From positions 62,001 through 126,000 of the forward strand of contig LJCX01000032.1 in the NCBI GenBank assembly GCA_001298545.1: DNA of 64,000 nucleotides, in the 5' to 3' direction. This DNA comes from Actinobacteria bacterium OV320 (GTDB taxonomy: Bacteria; Actinomycetota; Actinomycetes; Streptomycetales; Streptomycetaceae). Below the pieces are notes generated by a model. The model had not been told where the DNA came from. It searched no databases and was given only the letters and a program-made list of their open reading frames with translations. The translations under genes and the position numbers were made by a program. Every line of letters begins with the position of its first letter. Position 1 is the first letter of the stretch. Of this stretch, positions 27,004 to 33,669 are shown piece after piece.

Positions 27004-27849
27004 ATGAACGACGGCACGTCCGCACCGGCCCGGGCCGCGGACGACTCACTCACCCGGCCCTTCGACGGTGCCAGCCCCTACGACGCCTATGTGCACGCGT
27101 CCGTCCTCAACAACCTCCAGCAGCCCCTCACCGAGGCACCCGACGAGATGGGCTTCGTCGTCACCACCCAGGTGATGGAGCTGTGGTTCACCCTGATCGT
27201 CCACGAGTGGCGCAGCGCCGGCACGGCCTTCGCCAAGGACGACCTGGACGCCGCCATGGACGCCCTGACCCGCAGCCGCCGCGCCCTGACCGCCCTCAAC
27301 GCCGCCTGGGCGCCCCTGGCCGCGCTGACCCCCGCCCGCTTCAACGGCTTCCGAGCCGCGTTCGGCAAGGCCTCGGGCTTCCAGTCCGCGATGTACCGGC
27401 AGCTGGAGTTCCTGCTCGGCGACAAGTCCGAGGCGATGCTCCGCCTGCACCAGGGCGACTCCGAGGTGCACGAGACGCTCAGCGACACCCACCGCCAGCC
27501 GTCCCTGTACGACGAGGTGCTCGGCTGTCTGCACCGGCGGGGGCTGCCGGTTCCGGAGCACGTCCGGGAGCGCGACGTGAGCGCGCCCTACACGTCGGAC
27601 CCGGGCGTCGTGGAGGTGTGGCGGCTGATCTACTCCGGCCCCCAGCACCATCCGCTGCTCGCCCTCGGCGAACTGCTCACCGACATCGCCGAACTCGTCC
27701 TGCGCTGGCGCTTCGACCACGTCATGGTCGTCCGCCGGGCCATGGGCACCAAGAGCGGCAGCGCCGGCTCCACGGGCCTCGCCTGGCTCGAACAGCGCGC
27801 GAACCGGCCGGTCTTCCCGGAGCTGTGGGAGGTGCGCGGTGGGGTCTAG
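27004..27849 (+). CDS. antN: tryptophan 2,3-dioxygenase AntN
   Basis: A 281-residue heme enzyme of the tryptophan 2,3-dioxygenase family: YVHASVLNNLQQPLTE near the start, DEMGFVVTTQVMELWFTLIV with the family's distal His equivalent in the first motif, and FRWRFDHVMVV-like RWRFDHVMVVRRAMGTKSG-STG near the C-terminus carrying the proximal heme His and substrate loop. It opens L-tryptophan to N-formylkynurenine, the first step to the anthranilate-derived head group. AGGAGG precedes the ATG. Overlaps antO by 11 bases. Confidence 0.95.
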   Translation: MNDGTSAPARAADDSLTRPFDGASPYDAYVHASVLNNLQQPLTEAPDEMGFVVTTQVMELWFTLIVHEWRSAGTAFAKDDLDAAMDALTRSRRALTALNAAWAPLAALTPARFNGFRAAFGKASGFQSAMYRQLEFLLGDKSEAMLRLHQGDSEVHETLSDTHRQPSLYDEVLGCLHRRGLPVPEHVRERDVSAPYTSDPGVVEVWRLIYSGPQHHPLLALGELLTDIAELVLRWRFDHVMVVRRAMGTKSGSAGSTGLAWLEQRANRPVFPELWEVRGGV

Positions 27850-28723
27850 GGTGATCTCCGCCTTCGCGGCGGAGGAGGAGAAGCGGGTACTGAGCCTGAA
27901 GCCGGTGCTGGCTCCGGCACACGGCCGCTACGGCGACCACCCGCACCAGGCCTACGACGCCTGGCCGGCCGGGGACCCCGGCGCCCCCCTGGTGATCCTG
28001 CTGCACGGCGGCTACTGGCGCTACGACCGCATGCACCTCACTCCTTTCGCCGCCTACCTCTGCGAGCAGGGCTTCGACGTGCTCCTGCCGGGCTTCCGCC
28101 GCTCCGGCGGGGCCGGCGGCCATCCCGAGACCTTCGACGACGTGGCCCGGATCGTGGACACCCTTCCCGAGGGGCGGCCGTACGTCCTGGCCGGCCACTG
28201 TTCCGGGGGCCATCTGGCCCTGTGGTGCGCGGCGCGCGGCCTGCTGCCCGACGGCTCCCGCTGGCACACCGGCACCCTCCCGACCGGCGTGCTCGCACTC
28301 GCCCCGATCACGGACCTCACCGCCACCCGCCGGGACGGCCTCAGCAACGACGCGGCCCTGCAACTCCTCGGGGGAGAGGCCGTGTTCGAGGAACGGCTGC
28401 CCGCCGTCGACCCCCTCACCCTGCTGCGCGGGGCCGGTACCACCGGTGTGCCGACGGTGCTGCTGCACGGCGCCGTGGACGAGGAGGTCCCGCTCACCCA
28501 GTTCACCGACTACGCGGCCGTGCACGAGGACCTGAGGACGGTCGTGCTGCCCGGCACCGGCCACTACACCCTCATCGAGCCAGGAGCCCCCGGAGCCCGC
28601 GCGGTCGCCGACACCCTGTGGGAGATGTCCGCCGGCTTCGCCGCACCGCGCGAGGGCTCCGGCACGGCCACCGCCCCCCGCACCGATACCGGCACCGCCC
28701 CAGGGAGGGCCACGCACCCATGA
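27839..28723 (+). CDS. antO: arylformamidase-like alpha/beta hydrolase AntO, N-formylation step
   Basis: A 294-residue alpha/beta-hydrolase fold protein. The oxyanion motif HGGYW (56-60) is that of kynurenine formamidases. The nucleophile elbow reads GHCSGGH with Cys121 (codon TGT at 28199-28201) where serine is expected; the Asp and His partners are likely Asp214 (AVDEEVPL) and His242 (GTGHYTLI). As I recall, AntO is assigned to N-formylation of 3-aminosalicylate, although it looks like a hydrolase. Position between the N-formylkynurenine maker and kynureninase suggests that it takes the formyl group from N-formylkynurenine; that is my inference. The GTG at 27839 fits the GGGAGG site at 27827; GTG 27851 is an alternative. 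The stop overlaps the antP start (ATGA). Confidence 0.9.
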   Translation: MGSRVISAFAAEEEKRVLSLKPVLAPAHGRYGDHPHQAYDAWPAGDPGAPLVILLHGGYWRYDRMHLTPFAAYLCEQGFDVLLPGFRRSGGAGGHPETFDDVARIVDTLPEGRPYVLAGHCSGGHLALWCAARGLLPDGSRWHTGTLPTGVLALAPITDLTATRRDGLSNDAALQLLGGEAVFEERLPAVDPLTLLRGAGTTGVPTVLLHGAVDEEVPLTQFTDYAAVHEDLRTVVLPGTGHYTLIEPGAPGARAVADTLWEMSAGFAAPREGSGTATAPRTDTGTAPGRATHP

Positions 28724-29970
28724 TCGCCGCCACCCCGCTCGAAGACCGGGCCGCCCGTGCCGACGCCGAGGACGCCTTGGCCCCGCTGGCCGAGCGGTTC
28801 GTCCTCCCCGAGGGCGTCATCTACCTCGACGGCAACTCCCTGGGCCCGCTGCCCGCCGCCGTCCCGCCCGCCCTGGCGGACGTCGTGGCCCGCCAGTGGG
28901 GCACCGGCCTGATCGGCTCCTGGAACGACAGCGGCTGGTGGGACGCGCCCCTGCGGATCGGCGACACCATCGGCCGCCTCGTCGGCGCCGCGCCGGGGCA
29001 GACGGTGGCGGGCGACTCCACCAGCGTGCAGCTGTTCACCGCGCTCAGCGCGGCCACCGCGCTGCGCCCCGACCGGCCCCTGCTGGTCACCGATCCCGGC
29101 CACTTCCCCACCGACCGCTACCTCGCCGACGCGGTGGCCCGCCGCGGCGACGCCCTGGAGGTGCGCCGGATACCCCCGGCCGACCTGGAGAAGTTCCTCG
29201 CCGAACAGGGCTCCAGGGTGGCGGCGGTCAGCTACTCACCGGTCGATTTCCGCACCGGCGAGCTGTGCGACATGGCCGCGCTGACCGAGGCCACGCACCG
29301 GGCCGGCGCGCTCGCGGTGTGGGACCTGTGCCACGCCGCCGGGGCGATGCCGCTGCACCTCGACGCCCTGGAGGTGGATCTCGCCGTCGGCTGCGGCTAC
29401 AAGTTCCTCAACGGCGGCCCCGGCGCGCCCGCCTGGCTCTACGCAGCACGCCGTCACCACGATGCCCTCGACACCCCGCTGACCGGCTGGAACGGCCATG
29501 CGAGCCCCTTCGCCATGGACCGGGACTACACACCCGCCCCGGGCATCGCCCGTGCCCGTATCGGCACCCCGCCCATCCTGTCCCTGCTCGCCCTGGAGGC
29601 GGCCCTCACCGTCTTCGAGGACGTGGACCTGGCACAACTGCGGGCCAAGAGCGTGTCGTTGACGGAGTTCTTCCTGACCTGCGCTGAGGAACTGCTCACC
29701 CCACTGGACATCACCCCGGTGACACCCCGGGACGCGGCCCGCCGGGGCAGCCATGTGTCCCTGCGCCACCCGCACGCCCTCGGCCTGACCCGAGCCCTGG
29801 CGGACCGGGGTGTCGTCATCGACATGCGCGCCCCCGACCTGCTCCGCTTCGGCGTCAACGCGCTCTACACCACCCACACCGAACTGCTCACGGCCGCACA
29901 GCGCTTGAGCGCCATCGTGCGCGAGTCGTCCTACGACCCCGCACCCTCACGATCGGGCCCGGTCACCTGA
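28720..29970 (+). CDS. antP: kynureninase AntP
   Basis: A 416-residue PLP enzyme that cleaves kynurenine to anthranilate and alanine. Early YLDGNSLGPLP, mid-protein VWDLCHAAGAMPLHL and the PLP lysine in GCGYKFLNGGPG (Lys228) match kynureninases. With AntN it makes the pathway self-sufficient for anthranilate from tryptophan. Last gene of the cluster: no antQ (phosphopantetheinyl transferase) follows. Its ATG overlaps the antO stop. Confidence 0.96.
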   Translation: MIAATPLEDRAARADAEDALAPLAERFVLPEGVIYLDGNSLGPLPAAVPPALADVVARQWGTGLIGSWNDSGWWDAPLRIGDTIGRLVGAAPGQTVAGDSTSVQLFTALSAATALRPDRPLLVTDPGHFPTDRYLADAVARRGDALEVRRIPPADLEKFLAEQGSRVAAVSYSPVDFRTGELCDMAALTEATHRAGALAVWDLCHAAGAMPLHLDALEVDLAVGCGYKFLNGGPGAPAWLYAARRHHDALDTPLTGWNGHASPFAMDRDYTPAPGIARARIGTPPILSLLALEAALTVFEDVDLAQLRAKSVSLTEFFLTCAEELLTPLDITPVTPRDAARRGSHVSLRHPHALGLTRALADRGVVIDMRAPDLLRFGVNALYTTHTELLTAAQRLSAIVRESSYDPAPSRSGPVT

Positions 29971-30256
29971 GCCTGAACTCGACTGCGAACTCCGCCTCTT
30001 GCCCGCCTCGACCCTCGAATTGCCCCTGCGATGACGGTCGGACGTGCCAGGAAGGGACGCGCCAGGAACGGATGCGGCCGACGGCGCCGAACACGGTGTC
30101 CTTGCCCGCGATGAGGTCCTCACACAGTTCGACCGGCTCGCCGTACGGGACGTCGATGTCCTCGTCGCTCGTGTGCGTACAGGCGACCGTGACGGCACAC
30201 GCGAACCGGACGTTCAGGGAGGGCAGCGGCCTCAGGAGCAGCACGGTGTGCAGCAA
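29963..30256 (-). CDS. possible small hypothetical gene or 5' gene fragment
   Basis: An open frame of up to 97 residues from a TTG. The first ~65 codons (VLLLRPLPSLNVRFACAVTV and HTSDEDIDVPYGEPVELCED) use G/C-ending codons as real genes here do; the last ~30 do not and read as random. This pattern suggests the 5' part of a truncated gene. Family not recognised. It ends 8 bases inside antP on the opposite strand. Confidence 0.3.
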   Translation of the reverse strand: MLHTVLLLRPLPSLNVRFACAVTVACTHTSDEDIDVPYGEPVELCEDLIAGKDTVFGAVGRIRSWRVPSWHVRPSSQGQFEGRGGQEAEFAVEFRLR

Positions 30257-30282
30257 CGCCCCGGCGCGCCAGGACGCGTCCG

Positions 30283-30444
30283 GTTCGACACCGAGGCGGG
30301 GCGGGGTCTGACTGCCCCAACGCAGGCTTCTTCCACGCCGGCCGCGATCCGCGCACCGTACGCGACGATCTCCTCTACGACCGGCTCCTGCAGGAGTTCC
30401 CCAGTTGGCTCTCGTCGGCTCGCACCGCTCAGGTCCTGCACTGA
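30283..30444 (+). pseudogene. probable 3' remnant of an unidentified gene
   Basis: The plus frame ending at the TGA at 30442-30444 is coding-like for its last ~45 codons (NAGFFHAGRDPRTVRDDLLY, then DRLLQEFPSWLSSART). No start or ribosome site fits, and the frame degenerates upstream. I read it as the C-terminus of a gene lost by rearrangement beside the antimycin cluster border. Together with 29963-30256 it makes 29971-30586 a decayed junction without an intact gene. Confidence 0.35.
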
Positions 30445-30598
30445 GCGCCTGAACCGCATCGAACCGCAGACCGATCTCGCCGCAGGCGGCGCGAGCGGTG
30501 AATGTCCTCCCGAGTTACTCCTCGGGCCCGAGCCCAGGCAGACGAGGCCCTGGCCGCAGGATTTGAGCCGTGGGGCGGGACAGGGGATGCTGACCGGC

Positions 30599-32392
30599 AT
30601 GAATGGGGTGCCGGTTTCCGATGATGTGTTCACCGCCGTGTCCGGGACTACCGGGTGGGCGGTCGTGGACGTGGAGACATCGGGCCTGAGGCCGTATGAG
30701 CACCGGGTGTTGTCGGTGGCGGTGCTGACGCTGGATACGGCGGGGGAGCCGGTGGGGGAGTTCTCCACGCTGCTGGATCCGGGCTGTGATCCCGGCCCGG
30801 TGCACCTCCACGGCCTCACGAGGGAGCGACTGCGTGGCGCGCCGGTGTTCGAAGAGGTCGCCGAGCACATCGGGACACTGCTGGCCGGTCGGGTGATGGT
30901 CGCGCACAACGCCCAGTTCGACTACGAGTTCCTCGCGCGCGAGTTCGCCCGGGCCCGTTCCTGGCTGCCGGTCTCGCAACGGATGTGCACCCTGGCGCTG
31001 AACCGGCGGGTCGGGCCGCCCACCGACGACCTGAAGCTGGCCTCCCTGGCCGCCCACTACAACGTTCCACAGCAGCGGGCGCACGACGCCCTGGACGACG
31101 CCCGGGTGCTCGCCGGCATCCTGCGCGGCTCCCTGGCCGCAGCGGGGGAGCTTGGACTTTCCCTGCCGCTGGTGGCATGCCCGCCCAAGCAGGGGTCGGG
31201 GTATCCGCCCCGGGTGCCGAAGACACCCTGCGCACACCGCAACCCCGGCCGGCTCGCCCCGGGAGCTCCGCTGGTGCAGGGCATGAAGGTCGCCTTCACC
31301 GGTGACACGCGCACCTCCCGGGAGGAACTCGTCGCACGCTCCGTCGCGGCAGGCCTGAACGTGATGGGCTCCGTCAGCCGTCACACCAGCGTGCTGATCA
31401 CCGACGAGACCGACTCCGACAGCGCCAAGTACCGTGCAGCACGCAGTGCGGACGTGCCCGTGATCACCGAGGAGGTCTTTGTCGGCCTGCTCACCGACGT
31501 GCAGCCCGGTACCGCTCACACGAACCCCGCACCGCCGGCGCCCCGCGTACCCGTCCAGCGGCGCACCGACCGCCCAGCCACTGCCGCACCGCTGTCCGGA
31601 CGCCGGATCCTGGTGCTCGGCGGCCCCCACGTCCACGCGTCGGCGCTGCGCACCCGCATCGCGGAGCTGGGCGGAGCCGCCGCCGTCAATCTCTCCGCCG
31701 GCGTCACGGACGTGATCCTCCTGGCCGACGGGTCCGGGGACCGCCGCATGCCCCACATCACGGCACGCGGGTTGCCGGTCCACGACGCCCACTGGCTCAC
31801 CACGCTCACGTCGCCCTCGGGCAACACCGAACAGGTCGAGACGACCGACCCGCCCGGCGTCCCGATCCTTCCTCGCGGTGGCGTCATCGACCTGCCGACC
31901 GCACCCGGCGCCGCCGGAACGTGGACAGTCAGCGCAAGCTGGGGCCACCAGATCAGCTGCGAGATCGACGTGGTCGCCTTCGTTCTCGACGAGGACGAAC
32001 AGGTCTCCTGTGACGAGGACTTCGTCTTCTACGGGGCACCCGAGCGACCCGACGCGACCGTGCGCCTGACCACCGACGGCCCCAGTGAACAAGCCGTCAC
32101 AGTGGACCTGGCCTCGCTTCCCGACGCCGTCCGCAAGATCGTCATCGCTGCTGCCACCGACGGACCCGCGTCGTTCGCCCACGCCGGAGCCATCGAGATC
32201 ACCGTCGCCCAGGCAGCCGGCGCGCGAGCCGTGGCCCAGGCCACCCTGGACGCCGCGACCACCGAACGAACGCTGCTGCTCGCCGAGGTCTACCGGCGTG
32301 GCCCGGGATGGCGCGTACGCGCGGTCGGCCAGGGATACGACCACCAACTGGCCGCCTTGGCCCGTGGCTTCGGCGTCGACATCGCCGGCTGA
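30599..32392 (+). CDS. DnaQ-like 3'-5' exonuclease fused to two BRCT domains and a TerD domain
   Basis: A 597-residue multidomain protein. Residues ~18-175 form a DEDDh exonuclease of the DNA polymerase III epsilon type: Asp24/Glu26 in VVDVETSG, Asp108 in HNAQFD and His162...Asp167 in AHDALDD, so all catalytic residues are present. Residues ~222-305 (GMKVAFTGDTRTSREEL) and ~335-410 (GRRILVLGGPHVHASALRTR) look like two BRCT folds. The rest (~420-597) is a TerD domain, with the acidic Ca2+-site-like stretches DVVAFVLDEDEQVS and CDEDFVFYG and the C-terminal EVYRRGPGWRVRAVGQGYD signature. TerD proteins belong to tellurite/stress systems, and the fusion ties one to DNA end processing. A start at 30587 is also possible. 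Confidence 0.85.
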   Translation: MNGVPVSDDVFTAVSGTTGWAVVDVETSGLRPYEHRVLSVAVLTLDTAGEPVGEFSTLLDPGCDPGPVHLHGLTRERLRGAPVFEEVAEHIGTLLAGRVMVAHNAQFDYEFLAREFARARSWLPVSQRMCTLALNRRVGPPTDDLKLASLAAHYNVPQQRAHDALDDARVLAGILRGSLAAAGELGLSLPLVACPPKQGSGYPPRVPKTPCAHRNPGRLAPGAPLVQGMKVAFTGDTRTSREELVARSVAAGLNVMGSVSRHTSVLITDETDSDSAKYRAARSADVPVITEEVFVGLLTDVQPGTAHTNPAPPAPRVPVQRRTDRPATAAPLSGRRILVLGGPHVHASALRTRIAELGGAAAVNLSAGVTDVILLADGSGDRRMPHITARGLPVHDAHWLTTLTSPSGNTEQVETTDPPGVPILPRGGVIDLPTAPGAAGTWTVSASWGHQISCEIDVVAFVLDEDEQVSCDEDFVFYGAPERPDATVRLTTDGPSEQAVTVDLASLPDAVRKIVIAAATDGPASFAHAGAIEITVAQAAGARAVAQATLDAATTERTLLLAEVYRRGPGWRVRAVGQGYDHQLAALARGFGVDIAG

Positions 32393-32548
32393 CAAGGCTT
32401 GTTGGGCTGTTTGCCCGGCATGATGTCGGCGAGGTCTCCGCCCGCGTCGACCTCGCGGCGGCCATGGCCAGGCCGCGGCTCCGCCAGTCATTGCGGACCA
32501 CATACGGGATCTTGAGACCACGAGCAGCCCATGGCAGGCTCATGCCGC

Positions 32549-33133
32549 ATGATCGATGAATTCGCGAAAGACAACCTGCACAGGAGACTGCGGCGGGACC
32601 GCGAGGCGCTGCTCTGGAAACTCGACGGGTTGTCCGAATACGACGCCCGCCGGCCTTTGACAGCGACCGGGACCAACCTCCTCGGCCTGGTCAAACACGT
32701 GGCCACCGTGGAGGCCAGGTACTTCGGCGAGGTCTTCGACCGCCCGTCCCCGGAACCGCTGCCCCGGTGGCAGGACTACAACGGCAGCGATCAGTGGGCG
32801 ACCGAGGACGAGACCCGCGATCAGATCATCGGGTTCTACCGGCGCACGTGGGAACACTCGGACGCGACGATCAACGAGCTTCCCCTCGACGCCCCCGGCC
32901 ACGTGCCGTGGTGGCCGGAGCCTCGTCCCAACACGAACCTGTTCGCCGTCATGGTCCATGTCCTCGGCGAGTCCATCCGGCATACCGGGCACGCCGATAT
33001 CCTGCGCGAGGGCCTCGACGGCCGGACCGGGGTGCGCGCCGAAAACGAGCAGCGGATCGACGAGGAAGCCCGTGCAGCCTACTGCGCGAAGATCGAGCAG
33101 GCCGCCAGGTCGGCCGCACCAGTCAAGGCTTAG
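32549..33133 (+). CDS. DinB family protein (four-helix, metal-dependent transferase-like)
   Basis: A 194-residue DinB/YfiT-type four-helix-bundle protein: NLLGLVKHVATVEARYFGEV gives the first metal-binding His, and HVLGESIRHTGHADILREGL the other two. Family members include thiol transferases and proteins of unknown function. Start set at the ATG at 32549 (MIDEFAKDNLHRRL). The 156 bases before it show nothing recognisable. Confidence 0.85.
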   Translation: MIDEFAKDNLHRRLRRDREALLWKLDGLSEYDARRPLTATGTNLLGLVKHVATVEARYFGEVFDRPSPEPLPRWQDYNGSDQWATEDETRDQIIGFYRRTWEHSDATINELPLDAPGHVPWWPEPRPNTNLFAVMVHVLGESIRHTGHADILREGLDGRTGVRAENEQRIDEEARAAYCAKIEQAARSAAPVKA

Positions 33134-33178
33134 AAGTCGTCTCACGTGACGTGATGTTCGTGCGGCATGATGCCGGTC

Positions 33179-33366
33179 GTGGGTGCTGATCCGTCGAAGC
33201 GTCTGGCTCCTGATGAACTCGGGGAGCCGGTCGCCCCGTTGCCGGCGTCGTTCGCTGCTCGTCCGCAAGGTGGTGGGACCGCTCCGTGTGACGAGCGGGC
33301 CTGTTCACGGCAGTGGTGTACGCGCTGACCAGCGGCTGTGCATGGCGGCATCTGGGCCGACGTTCG
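33179..33366 (+). pseudogene. 5' relic of an IS5-family transposase
   Basis: From a GTG at 33179 the frame gives ADPSKRLAPDELGEPVAPLP, then PQGGGTAPCDERA. After a frame change near 33300 it continues LFTAVVYALTSGCAWRHLGP, the conserved N-terminus of many Streptomyces IS5-type transposases. It stops abruptly near 33366, where it meets the lacI relic. No right end is present. Confidence 0.65.
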
Positions 33367-33579
33367 GCACGCGGTGGCGTTACGCCGGAACCCCAGCGCT
33401 TCGACGGCCGCCTCGACTCGCGTGCGGGTCTCCTCGCGGACGTTGGGGTGGTCGTGATGGCCCTCGAGACGGTCTGGTAGGAGACGCCCGCCGCCTGCGC
33501 GACGTCGCCAAGGCCGGCGGTCTTCCGGGGTTCCTGTCCGGGGCCCGGGTGACTGCCGACGCTTGTGTGACCGGTCACA
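33367..33579 (-). pseudogene. frameshifted, truncated LacI-family repressor relic
   Basis: On the minus strand TAGLGDVAQAAGVSYQTVSR is a LacI-family headpiece, with the same YQxxxR recognition-helix residues as E. coli LacI. Just after it one base appears lost (...AI[N]DHPNV...). In the shifted frame the sequence continues HPNVREETRTRVEAAVEALG and FRRNA before ending at the IS5-type relic. So only about 60 codons of repressor survive and they are out of frame. It was divergent to the alpha-galactosidase gene and was presumably its local repressor. Confidence 0.7.
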
Positions 33580-33608
33580 TTCATGTGAGGATTGTGAGCG
33601 GTCACAAT
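33566..33608. promoter_or_regulatory. two LacI-type operators upstream of the alpha-galactosidase gene
   Basis: TGTGACCGGTCACA (33566-33579) is a perfect 14-bp palindrome. ATTGTGAGCGGTCACAAT (33591-33608) has perfect 7-bp arms and is close to the symmetric E. coli lac operator. Centres are 27 bp apart. They lie between the broken lacI relic and the GH36 start. Confidence 0.75.
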
Positions 33609-33669
33609 GCTGTGGTCAAGAAGTCGTCCACTACAGAAGTCCACAGAAGTCCACTACAGAGAGGGAACT

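Noticed and set aside
29971..30598. Possible antQ (phosphopantetheinyl transferase) after antP
   Set aside because: No frame shows the transferase motifs; only unrelated fragments are seen.
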